Part shown: positions 1 to 5,027 of the stretch, piece after piece
Position numbering within the stretch: the first letter of the stretch is position 1
How the letters are laid out: each line of letters opens with the position of its first letter
Assembly (NCBI GenBank): GCA_018677115.1
Contig: JAHHOC010000160.1
Coordinates: 1 to 5,027, forward strand
DNA from: Arenicella sp.
GTDB taxonomy: Bacteria; Pseudomonadota; Gammaproteobacteria; Arenicellales; Arenicellaceae
Direction of reading: 5' to 3'
Length of the DNA stretch: 5,027 bases
The notes under the pieces: model-generated
Databases searched by the model: none
The model's input: only the letters and a program-made list of their open reading frames with translations
What the model was told of the DNA's origin: nothing
Program-made: the position numbers and the translations under genes

Positions 1-1595
1 AGCGGGTTGGTCTGGTCCATGAACTGTGACAGCTGACTGGAGCCGAAGAATTCTTTAACTACCGCTGATACCGGTTTGGCATTGATCAGGTCCTGAGGTG
101 TCAGGCCTTCAGCTTCGGCCAGCTTCAGGCGGTGCCGAACCGCCCGCTCAACCCTGACCAAACCAACGCGAAACTGGTTTTCCACCAGCTCACCCACTGA
201 ACGAACCCGTCGATTACCCAGGTTGTCTATATCATCAATATCACCACGGCCATTTTTAAGGTCGATGAGAGTTTTCATCACATCGATTATGTCCTGCTTG
301 CTAAGTATGCCGTCACCGCTGTCTGAATCACGGTTCAAACGACGATTGAATTTCATTCTTCCAACCGCAGACAGGTCATAACGATCAGGATTGAAAAACA
401 TATTCTGGAACAGGCCTTGCGCCGCTTCTTTAGTAGGTGGTTCACCCGGGCGCATCATGCGATAAATCTCGACTTGCGCCTCTAATTCATTACTGGTCGG
501 GTCACTGCGCAGCGTTTCAGAAACATAAGCCCCTTCGTCGATGTCATTGGTATAGATAACTTCGACGCTTTTAATCTTTGCTTCAAGCAATGTTTCAATC
601 AGTTCCTCTGTGACTACCTGATTGGCTTCCGCGATCAACTCACCGGTTTCAGTGTCCGCTATATCCTTGGCCAATGTTCGACCTATGAAATATTCGCTGG
701 GAACAGCAATCGATTTTAGTTTTGCTTCCTCGATCTCTCGGATATGGCGAGCAGTAATACGGCGGCCAGCCTCGACAATCATGGCACCGCGTTTTTTGGT
801 GATATCAAATGCTAACTGCTCGCCACGCAATCGTGAGGGCACCAGATTCATCGATATTTCCTTAGTCGTCAAATTGAAGGTGTCGTTTTGGAAAAACATC
901 TCAAGAATTTCCTGGGTGGTGTATCCCAACGCACGCAGCAGTATGGTCGCAGCAAGTTTACGTCTGCGGTCTATACGGATAAACAATAAGTCTTTTGGAT
1001 CAAACTCGAAATCCAGCCATGATCCACGATAGGGAATAATCCGGGATGAAAAAAGCAGCTTGCCTGATGAGTGAGTTTTGCCACGATCATGATCGAAAAA
1101 TACACCGGGTGAACGGTGCAATTGAGCCACGACCACGCGCTCAGTGCCGTTAATCACGAAGGTACCGTTGTCGGTCATCAATGGCATATCGCCCAGATAG
1201 ACCTCCTGTTCCTTAACTTCCTTTATAGCTTTGGCACCGGTTGAAGTTTTACCTTCCTCCTTGTTGTAAATCACCAGCCGCATTTTGACCCGTAAAGGAG
1301 CAGCATAGATTAAGCCACGTTGCTGGCATTCGCGCACATCGAAAACTGGAATCCCAAGCCGATAACTGACAAATTCAAGTGCCGCACTGCCGTTGAAACT
1401 CTCAATCGGAAATACCGATTTGAAAGCGGCCTGCAAGCCTTTCTCGATGCGTCCATCCGGATCCGCATCAGCTTGTAGAAATTTTCGGTATGACTCAAGT
1501 TGAGTCGAGAGTAGGTAAGGAATTGGTAAAACGCCTTCAGGACGCTTCGAAAAACTCTTACGTAAACGCTTCTTTTCGGTAAAAGAGTAGCCCAT
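1..1595 (-). CDS. rpoB: RNA polymerase beta subunit, N-terminal 531 codons (partial, 3' end outside window)
   Basis: RpoB is the beta subunit of RNA polymerase and, with beta', forms the catalytic cleft. I read one uninterrupted frame from the ATG at 1595 to the window edge (531 whole codons plus two bases). It opens [13 protein letters not shown], as in other gammaproteobacteria. It carries the lobe/protrusion blocks [16 protein letters not shown] and [20 protein letters not shown], then [29 protein letters not shown] and [14 protein letters not shown]. The last residues, [16 protein letters not shown], are the start of rifampicin cluster I. The residues equivalent to E. coli Q513, F514, M515 and D516 are wild type, and position 518 is Thr rather than Asn. 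His526 and Ser531 lie outside the window. Numbering runs 11 ahead of E. coli, with about 10 of the extra residues in the first 150. The start is supported by AGAGGT at 1606-1601, 5 nt before the ATG. The gene follows rplL after a 248 bp spacer, and rpoC would normally follow. Confidence 0.98.
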   Translation of the reverse strand, partial: MGYSFTEKKRLRKSFSKRPEGVLPIPYLLSTQLESYRKFLQADADPDGRIEKGLQAAFKSVFPIESFNGSAALEFVSYRLGIPVFDVRECQQRGLIYAAPLRVKMRLVIYNKEEGKTSTGAKAIKEVKEQEVYLGDMPLMTDNGTFVINGTERVVVAQLHRSPGVFFDHDRGKTHSSGKLLFSSRIIPYRGSWLDFEFDPKDLLFIRIDRRRKLAATILLRALGYTTQEILEMFFQNDTFNLTTKEISMNLVPSRLRGEQLAFDITKKRGAMIVEAGRRITARHIREIEEAKLKSIAVPSEYFIGRTLAKDIADTETGELIAEANQVVTEELIETLLEAKIKSVEVIYTNDIDEGAYVSETLRSDPTSNELEAQVEIYRMMRPGEPPTKEAAQGLFQNMFFNPDRYDLSAVGRMKFNRRLNRDSDSGDGILSKQDIIDVMKTLIDLKNGRGDIDDIDNLGNRRVRSVGELVENQFRVGLVRVERAVRHRLKLAEAEGLTPQDLINAKPVSAVVKEFFGSSQLSQFMDQTNP

Positions 1596-1677
1596 GGATA
1601 ACCTCTATTTATGCAAGCCCGGAATAATTGCAAGACGGCTCTACGCAATCTGCAGTTAAACTAAATTTTTTCGGATA

Positions 1678-1699
1678 TTCGGGCCGACTACGACCCGAA
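1678..1699 (-). other. Strong RNA hairpin in the rplL-rpoB spacer (possible processing site)
   Basis: Read as minus-strand RNA, UUCGGGUCG pairs with CGGCCCGAA across a UAGU loop, giving 9 bp with one U-G wobble. It lies about 80 nt before the rpoB start and is followed by an A-rich stretch rather than a U-run, so it is not an intrinsic terminator. In E. coli the rplL-rpoB spacer contains an RNase III processing site, and this hairpin or the one at 1773-1746 could fill that role. That function is inferred from position only. Confidence 0.5.
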
Positions 1700-1733
1700 A
1701 TTCCTTTAAGTGCGGCTAAAACTAACGCCTTCT

Positions 1734-1773
1734 AAAAACGGGACAAGGCCGATGGGTTTTCACCCATCAGCCC
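1734..1773 (-). terminator. Attenuator-like hairpin between rplL and rpoB
   Basis: In minus-strand RNA, bases 1773-1762 pair with 1757-1746 around a GAAA (GNRA) tetraloop. The stem is 12 bp, including a U-G wobble at 1769/1750 and a G-U at 1773/1746; its core is GAUGGGU/ACCCAUC. A run of five U (1738-1734) follows 7 nt after the stem, which is farther than in an efficient intrinsic terminator. E. coli has a partial terminator in this spacer that lowers rpoBC transcription relative to rplJL, and this is the best candidate for an equivalent. The stem is clear from the sequence; the attenuating function is inferred. Confidence 0.5.
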
Positions 1774-1843
1774 GGCACTTATTCCCGTTCCAGCTGAGCA
1801 AAGAACGAGCAATTCGCCTCTGCTGTAAAGAGAGATCAATCTC

Positions 1844-2221
1844 TTACTTCAGCTCAACAGATGCGCCTGCTTCTTCAAGCGCCTTTTTCAGCTCTTCAGC
1901 TTCGTCTTTTGCAACCGTCTCTTTCAATGTAGTCGGTGCGCCTTCAACCATGTCTTTGGCTTCTTTTAATCCAAGACCTGTCGCTGCGCGTACCGCCTTA
2001 ATTACAGCAACTTTGTTGTCGCCAAAACCGGTTAAAACAACGTCGAACTCGTCTTTTTCTTCCGCTGCACCGGCATCACCACCACCAGCACCCGGTGCCG
2101 CTACAGCAACCGCTGCAGCCGCAGCCGAAACACCGAACTTTTCTTCCATTTCTGAAATCAATTCGGACAGTTCAAGAACGGACATCGAAGCAATGGCTTC
2201 TAAAATATCTTGCTTACTCAT
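1844..2221 (-). CDS. rplL: 50S ribosomal protein L7/L12
   Basis: L7/L12 is the multicopy stalk protein of the large subunit. It recruits and activates IF2, EF-Tu, EF-G and RF3. The 125-residue product has the standard layout: an N-terminal dimerisation and L10-binding segment (about 1-32, containing [19 protein letters not shown]), a flexible Ala/Gly hinge (about 33-56) and a globular C-terminal domain (about 57-125). The factor-binding face is intact: [20 protein letters not shown] carries K70, V71, I74, K75 and R78, matching E. coli K65, V66, I69, K70 and R73. It is 4 residues longer than the E. coli protein, the difference lying in a Gly-rich hinge ([14 protein letters not shown]). The start is supported by AGAGGT at 2234-2229, 7 nt upstream. 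It follows rplJ after 75 bp, and the pair is normally co-transcribed. Its higher copy number per ribosome fits the attenuator-like element downstream. Confidence 0.98.
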   Translation of the reverse strand: MSKQDILEAIASMSVLELSELISEMEEKFGVSAAAAAVAVAAPGAGGGDAGAAEEKDEFDVVLTGFGDNKVAVIKAVRAATGLGLKEAKDMVEGAPTTLKETVAKDEAEELKKALEEAGASVELK

Positions 2222-2270
2222 TTGTAAAACCTCTAAAAAGTAGAATCCTAAAATTCAATTAAAATGTGAA

Positions 2271-2286
2271 AACTGGGAAACCAGTC
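2271..2286 (-). other. Small hairpin in the rplJ-rplL spacer
   Basis: Minus-strand RNA ACUGG (2285-2281) pairs with CCAGU (2276-2272) across a UUUC loop, with a possible extra G-U pair at the base. UUUC and an AU-rich stretch follow. The stem is too short for an efficient terminator and lies upstream of rplL, where read-through is needed. It may be a weak processing or stability element, or chance. Confidence 0.3.
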
Positions 2287-2296
2287 GAACAGCGAC

Positions 2297-2821
2297 CTAA
2301 GCGGCCTCTTTTGCATCTCTTACTGCAGCCAAACCACGTGCGAACTTGGTTGGAACCTCGTTGAGCGTTTGAACGAACTTCGAAACAGGCGCCTGCATTG
2401 TGCCCATCAATTTCGCTAACAGCTCTTCGCGACTCGGAAGTTGCGCCAGTGCTTTGATATCCCCGTCTGATAAAAGTGAACCCGACATCGAGCCCGCTTT
2501 AATTTCAAGGGCGTCATACTCTTTGGCATATTTGTTGATTACCTTGGCAACAGCTACCGGATCTTCCGATGCAGCAAATGCCAAGGGGCCAACCAAATGC
2601 TCGTTCAAGCATGCAAAATCAGTATCCTCAACTGCACGTCGTAACAGTGAATTCTTCACCACCCTTACGAACACATTGTTGTCATGAGCTTCGCGGCGTA
2701 AAACTTTCATTTGTTCTACGGTTAATCCACGATACTCGGCAACAATGGCTGCCTGTGAGCTACCGACTACGGCAGAGACGTCTTCAACGACCTGTTTCTT
2801 TTGATCAAGATTAAGGCTCAT
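2297..2821 (-). CDS. rplJ: 50S ribosomal protein L10
   Basis: L10 anchors the stalk: its N-terminal domain binds 23S rRNA next to L11, and its C-terminal helix carries L7/L12 dimers. The product is 174 residues, against 165 in E. coli. The N-terminal RNA-binding domain (about 1-130) contains YRGLTVEQM (30-38) and VVKNSLLRRAVE (54-65), then LVGPLAFA (76-83). A long C-terminal helical segment follows (about 135-174) and ends in GLAAVRDAKEAA, nearly identical to E. coli. The start has a strong Shine-Dalgarno GGAGGT (2836-2831), 9 nt upstream; the stop is TAG. The L10(L7/L12) complex is known to repress its own mRNA in E. coli, and the matching leader lies directly upstream here. rplL follows after 75 bp. 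Confidence 0.98.
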   Translation of the reverse strand: MSLNLDQKKQVVEDVSAVVGSSQAAIVAEYRGLTVEQMKVLRREAHDNNVFVRVVKNSLLRRAVEDTDFACLNEHLVGPLAFAASEDPVAVAKVINKYAKEYDALEIKAGSMSGSLLSDGDIKALAQLPSREELLAKLMGTMQAPVSKFVQTLNEVPTKFARGLAAVRDAKEAA

Positions 2822-2835
2822 ATCAGAGCTACCTC

Positions 2836-2956
2836 CAGTTTTGGCACCCTAACTTTCAGTCTTACACCTGAGTGTTATTCCTGATTGTCTGGGGACACCA
2901 TCTACGTAGGAAATTAAGAAGGTTCATTACAATTTCAGAACTTGTTCACCTACGGT
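2836..2956 (-). promoter_or_regulatory. L10 ribosomal protein leader (autoregulatory RNA with kink-turn)
   Basis: This untranslated leader ends at the rplJ Shine-Dalgarno. Three pairings are visible in minus-strand RNA. CGUAGG (2954-2949) pairs with CCUACG (2910-2905). GGUGUCCC (2899-2892) pairs with GGGUGCC (2849-2843), with one bulge and two G-U pairs. Inside the second, UCAG (2884-2881) pairs with CUGA (2859-2856) and ACAC (2875-2872) with GUGU (2867-2864), separated by an asymmetric GAAUA/AAGA internal loop and capped by UCAG. Two short stems flanking a purine-rich asymmetric loop form the kink-turn recognised by L10(L7/L12) in E. coli and in the Rfam L10 leader family. Binding would repress translation of rplJ and the coupled rplL. 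Family membership rests on position and layout; no covariance search was run. Confidence 0.85.
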
Positions 2957-2966
2957 CTTTGACAAA

Positions 2967-3008
2967 CTCAACAACTCATTTCCTGTAAGGGGAACTGAAG
3001 CTGTTGAG
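2967..3008 (-). other. Long hairpin just after rplA, before the L10 leader
   Basis: Starting 27 nt after the rplA stop, minus-strand RNA CUCAACAGCU (3008-2999) pairs with AGUUGUUGAG (2976-2967). The stem can continue, past one bulged U and a G-A mismatch, through to UUCC (2994-2991) with GGAA (2983-2980), leaving a loop of about 7 nt. UUUGU follows. The stem is long but AU-rich and the U-tract is short, so this could be a leaky terminator ending part of the rplKA transcripts, or an RNase processing site separating rplKA from rplJL. Function is inferred from position. Confidence 0.45.
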
Positions 3009-3035
3009 CACCCAATGTAAACTTTGCACTTCCGC

Positions 3036-3734
3036 CTATAGTTGTGGCAGGGATGCTCGGTCTACACGAATACCAGGACCCATGGTGGTGGATACTGATA
3101 CTCGCTTAAAGTACTGACCCTTAGCCGACGCTGGCTTGGCTTTATGCAGCGCGGTTAACAGGGCCTCAAAATTCTCCTGCAGACTTTCTGCCGAGAATGA
3201 AGCTTTACCAATTGTGCAGTGAATAATTCCTGCTTTATCTATACGAAACTGAACCTGTCCGGCTTTGGCATTTTTTACCGCGGTGGCAACATCAGCGGCC
3301 ACGGTGCCGGTTTTGGGATTTGGCATCAATCCTTTTGGACCAAGGATCTGCCCCAATTGACCCACAACGCGCATCGCATCAGGACTGGCTATGACGACAT
3401 CAAAGTCCAACTGGCCTGATTTTACTTTGTCAGCCAGATCATCCAGGCCGACGATGTCGGCACCTGCTTGTGTGGCCTTTTCGACATTGTCGCCATCGGT
3501 AAAGACTGCTACGCGAACCGATTTACCGGTACCGTTTGGCAGCACCGTCGCGCCGCGAACCGCCTGGTCGGACTTTTTCGCATCGATACCGAGATTGATG
3601 GCAACATCAACCCCTTCATCAAATTTTGCCGATGCCGTCTGTTTAGCAAGGCTAAACACCTCACCCATTGGATAAAAATTATCAGGGTTAATTTTTTCAG
3701 CAACAGTCGCGTATCTCTTATTTGCTTTTCCCAT
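3036..3734 (-). CDS. rplA: 50S ribosomal protein L1
   Basis: L1 forms the mobile stalk beside the E site and helps deacylated tRNA leave. In E. coli it also represses the rplKA mRNA. The 232-residue product matches the usual length (234 in E. coli). Domain I is made of both ends (about 1-67 and 160-232) and domain II is the middle. The family signature is intact ([20 protein letters not shown], 115-134, then [10 protein letters not shown]). So are the RNA-contact segments [15 protein letters not shown] (37-51) and STTMGPG (215-221, with T217 and M218). The ATG lies 2 bp after the rplK stop. The Shine-Dalgarno-like GAGGTG is inside the last rplK codons, so the two genes are probably translationally coupled. 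The stop is TAG. Confidence 0.98.
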   Translation of the reverse strand: MGKANKRYATVAEKINPDNFYPMGEVFSLAKQTASAKFDEGVDVAINLGIDAKKSDQAVRGATVLPNGTGKSVRVAVFTDGDNVEKATQAGADIVGLDDLADKVKSGQLDFDVVIASPDAMRVVGQLGQILGPKGLMPNPKTGTVAADVATAVKNAKAGQVQFRIDKAGIIHCTIGKASFSAESLQENFEALLTALHKAKPASAKGQYFKRVSVSTTMGPGIRVDRASLPQL

Positions 3735-3736
3735 GA

Positions 3737-4168
3737 TTACACCTCGTCCGTCTCAATGCCCATACTGCGCGCAGAACCGGCAATTATTTTCACTGCCTGG
3801 TCTATGTCGTAGGCATTCAGATCAGCCATTTTTGCCTTGGCGATGTCTTCTAATTGAGCGCGGCTTACTTTGCCGACTTTTTCAAGGTGAGGCACTGCCG
3901 AGCCTTTCTCGAGACCCGCCGCTTTCTTCAATAGGATCGACGCCGGAGGCGTCTTCATTATGTAAGTGAAACTCTTGTCACTGTAGACAGTGATCACTAC
4001 CGGAACCGGCAGATTTTTTTCCATCTCCTGTGTCGCTGCATTGAAGGCTTTGCAGAACTCCATGATATTTACGCCGTGTTGACCCAGCGCCGGACCGACG
4101 GGTGGGCTTGGGTTGGCACCGCCAGCGGGCACCTGAAGCTTAATTAAAGCATCGACTTTTTTAGCCAT
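3737..4168 (-). CDS. rplK: 50S ribosomal protein L11
   Basis: L11 binds the GTPase-associated centre of 23S rRNA at the base of the L10-L7/L12 stalk. It contributes to factor binding and, in other bacteria, to RelA activation. The 143-residue product is one longer than E. coli. The N-terminal domain (about 1-70) has the Pro-rich [20 protein letters not shown], the thiostrepton-contact surface, followed by [11 protein letters not shown]. The C-terminal RNA-binding domain (about 71-143) contains [23 protein letters not shown] and AGSARSMGI. The lysines targeted by the PrmA methyltransferase in E. coli (near residues 4 and 40 here) are kept. The start is supported by GGAG (4178-4175), 6 nt upstream. 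The gene sits 85 bp after nusG and 2 bp before rplA, as in the classical L11 operon. Confidence 0.98.
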   Translation of the reverse strand: MAKKVDALIKLQVPAGGANPSPPVGPALGQHGVNIMEFCKAFNAATQEMEKNLPVPVVITVYSDKSFTYIMKTPPASILLKKAAGLEKGSAVPHLEKVGKVSRAQLEDIAKAKMADLNAYDIDQAVKIIAGSARSMGIETDEV

Positions 4169-4174
4169 TTTTTA

Positions 4175-4206
4175 CTCCGCGGAGAACACAGCCATGCTGT
4201 GTGCTC
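4175..4206 (-). promoter_or_regulatory. rplK leader hairpin abutting the Shine-Dalgarno (candidate L1 feedback region)
   Basis: In minus-strand RNA, bases 4206-4196 pair with 4192-4182 around a 3-nt AUG loop: 11 positions with a single C-U mismatch (core ACACAGC/GCUGUGU). The base of the stem runs into CTCCGCGGAG (4184-4175), a perfect 10 bp palindrome whose second half is the rplK Shine-Dalgarno GGAG. Structure could therefore control access to that site. In E. coli, L1 represses rplKA by binding the rplK leader. The hairpin is plain in the sequence, but I do not recognise the L1 consensus loop, so L1 binding is inferred from position. Confidence 0.45.
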
Positions 4207-4211
4207 GTTAT

Positions 4212-4236
4212 GGGTACAAGCGCCTGGGTTACAAGC
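4212..4236. repeat. Short imperfect direct repeat in the nusG-rplK spacer
   Basis: GGGTACAAGC (4212-4221) is repeated as GGGTTACAAGC (4226-4236), separated by GCCT. The copies differ by one inserted T. The repeat lies between the nusG stop and the rplK leader hairpin. It could be part of a leader RNA or a slippage duplication; no function can be assigned. Confidence 0.5.
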
Positions 4237-4253
4237 TCCCCGTTTTAAATAAT

Positions 4254-4862
4254 CTAACCTTTTTCCACCTGACCGAAGTCAAGTTCGACCGGTGTGGATC
4301 TGCCAAAAATTGAAACCGCAACGCGCAACTTCGACTTTTCGTAGTTGACGTCTTCGACGGTGCCGTTAAAGTCGGCAAACGGACCTTCAGTGACCCGCAC
4401 CAGCTCGCCCGGCTCAAAAGAGAACTTGTGGCGTGGCTGATCACTGCCATCACGTACCTGTTGCAAAATACCCTGCGCTTCAGCATCGGTTAACGGCGTC
4501 GGCTCTGAGGCTTTGCCACCGATGAATCCGGACACGCGCGGTGTACTCTTCACCAGATGCCAGGTATCGTCGTTCATGATCATCTGCACCAGTACATAAC
4601 CAGGGAAAAATTTTCGTTCGCTGGTTCTTTTTTGCCCTGACTTCATCTCCACCACTTCTTCAGTGGGAACCAGAATTTCACCAAAATAGTCCTGCATGCC
4701 ATGCCGCTCAATGCTTTCCTGCAATGCCAGCTGCACGCGTTTTTCATAATTCGAGAACGCCTGCACGACAAACCATTGCATGCCTGCCTTTGCAGCATCA
4801 GTTTTGGCAGACGCTTGATCGGCTTCGCTGGTTTGATGCTCTTGCATTGAATCGTCAGACAT
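4254..4862 (-). CDS. nusG: Transcription elongation/termination factor NusG
   Basis: NusG binds the RNA polymerase clamp through its NGN domain, and either ribosomal protein S10 or Rho through its KOW domain. The frame gives 202 residues, against 181 in E. coli. The NGN domain begins at [16 protein letters not shown] (from 28) and contains [13 protein letters not shown] and [13 protein letters not shown]. The KOW domain (about 148-202) contains [20 protein letters not shown] and ends [20 protein letters not shown]186 and R188 match E. coli F165 and R167 at the S10/Rho contact surface. The extra 21 residues are all N-terminal: a hydrophilic Asp/Glu/Gln/Ala/Ser-rich, probably disordered tail. 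The start is uncertain. The ATG at 4862 has no visible Shine-Dalgarno, and an in-frame TGA lies 16-18 nt upstream of it. Met28 at 4781 has AAGG 5 nt upstream and would give a product of normal length. I list the longer form. It sits 48 bp after secE. Confidence 0.95.
   Translation of the reverse strand: MSDDSMQEHQTSEADQASAKTDAAKAGMQWFVVQAFSNYEKRVQLALQESIERHGMQDYFGEILVPTEEVVEMKSGQKRTSERKFFPGYVLVQMIMNDDTWHLVKSTPRVSGFIGGKASEPTPLTDAEAQGILQQVRDGSDQPRHKFSFEPGELVRVTEGPFADFNGTVEDVNYEKSKLRVAVSIFGRSTPVELDFGQVEKG
4787..4790 (-). promoter_or_regulatory. Shine-Dalgarno-like AAGG favouring the alternative nusG start at 4781
   Basis: On the minus strand AAGG is followed by CAGGC and then the ATG of NusG Met28 (4781-4779), a spacing of 5 nt. 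The first ATG (4862) is preceded by CTAACAACT, with no purine-rich match to the 16S tail. The motif is only 4 nt, so it is suggestive rather than decisive. The conserved NGN domain begins exactly at this methionine. Confidence 0.3.
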
Positions 4863-4910
4863 AGTTGTTAGCTGTATTCAGTTGTTTAGTGGACGGTCAA
4901 TAGGACAGGC

Positions 4911-5027
4911 TTAACTATCTATGCCCAACAACAAGTCGTAAATAATGTTGAACACCAGTGCATCTATCATCCACAGGAAAAGAGCCACAATGATCACCAG
5001 AACGATTACTATCCCAGTGGTCTGTGC
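4911..5027 (-). CDS. secE: Preprotein translocase subunit SecE, C-terminal 38 residues (partial, 5' end outside window)
   Basis: SecE clamps SecY in the SecYEG inner-membrane channel. Only the end is present, in frame from the window edge: AQTTGIVIVLVIIVALFLWM, then IDALVFNIIYDLLLGIDS and TAA (4913-4911). A hydrophobic membrane segment of about 15-17 residues runs into a W-x-x-D motif and an amphipathic tail. This matches the last transmembrane helix of SecE, where E. coli has LILWGLDGIL. Its position directly before nusG is the usual one, and co-transcription is likely. The piece is too short for the family call to stand without that context. Confidence 0.9.
   Translation of the reverse strand, partial: AQTTGIVIVLVIIVALFLWMIDALVFNIIYDLLLGIDS

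Noticed and set aside
622..1032. Open plus-strand frame of 136 codons
   Set aside because: It lies entirely antisense to the verified rpoB frame, with no recognisable domain.
1310..1648. Minus-strand frame of 112 codons overlapping the rpoB start
   Set aside because: It runs in a different frame through the conserved RpoB N-terminus, which is unambiguous. The product is unlike any family I know.
1710..2243. Open plus-strand frame of 177 codons
   Set aside because: It lies antisense to rplL, and its Ser/Ala-rich product mirrors rplL codons read backwards. It has no family resemblance.
2938..2947. GAACTTGTTC inverted repeat as an operator
   Set aside because: It is a 4 bp arm palindrome inside the L10 leader and is better explained as part of the RNA fold. 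No regulator is recognised.
2917..2966. Possible rplJ promoter: TTGTCA and a TGTAAT -10-like box
   Set aside because: The two hexamers are about 28 bp apart, and neither has a partner at 16-18 bp. Both also fall in or next to the structured leader, so no promoter is annotated.
3391..3812. Plus-strand frames opposite rplA and the rplK end
   Set aside because: They are antisense shadows of strongly conserved ribosomal protein genes, with no independent support.
4250..4290. Possible promoter for rplK: TTGACT near the nusG end with downstream TAGATT
   Set aside because: The TTGACT encodes the conserved Leu-Asp-Phe of NusG, and the spacing to the only -10-like hexamer is about 20 bp. This is too weak to call, although E. 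coli has a promoter in this general area.
4229..4486. Minus-strand frame of 85 codons inside nusG
   Set aside because: It is an alternate frame of the conserved NusG KOW region, with no family resemblance.
4863..4910. Possible nusG promoter starting at TTGACC (4900-4895)
   Set aside because: No -10-like hexamer occurs at a suitable distance, and nusG is normally co-transcribed with secE.
1..5027. A novel accessory or defence system, mobile element or CRISPR array
   Set aside because: The window is fully accounted for by conserved housekeeping genes in canonical order with short spacers. No transposase, integrase, repeat array or unknown gene was seen on either strand.

Overview
This window is the classic bacterial secE-nusG-rplKAJL-rpoB cluster. 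Every gene lies on the minus strand, so transcription runs from high to low coordinates. The organism is most likely a gammaproteobacterium. The RpoB N-terminal half, L11, L1, L10, L7/L12 and NusG all resemble their E. coli and Pseudomonas counterparts along their whole length, and the rplJ leader has the proteobacterial L10-leader kink-turn layout. Base composition is moderate by eye. I cannot name a genus.

Layout in transcription order: the 3' end of secE (5027-4911); nusG (4862-4254), with an N-terminal extension; an 85 bp spacer with a strong hairpin next to the rplK ribosome-binding site; rplK (4168-3737); rplA (3734-3036), only 2 bp after rplK; a 214 bp spacer holding a long hairpin and then the L10-binding leader; rplJ (2821-2297); a 75 bp spacer; rplL (2221-1844); a 248 bp spacer with two strong hairpins, one resembling a leaky attenuator; and the first 531 codons of rpoB (1595-1), cut off inside the rifampicin-resistance region.

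The products act together in gene expression. SecE is part of the protein-export channel. NusG links RNA polymerase to the leading ribosome or to Rho. L11, L10 and L7/L12 build the GTPase-centre base and stalk of the 50S subunit, and L1 forms the stalk at the tRNA exit site. RpoB is the beta subunit of RNA polymerase. The regulatory interest is in the spacers: an L10(L7/L12) feedback leader before rplJ, a possible L1 feedback region before rplK, and an attenuator-like hairpin that would lower rpoB expression relative to rplL.

I found no mobile element, CRISPR array, tRNA, rRNA, broken gene or sign of horizontal transfer. Nothing here suggests a previously undescribed system. It is a conserved housekeeping locus with some lineage-specific details.
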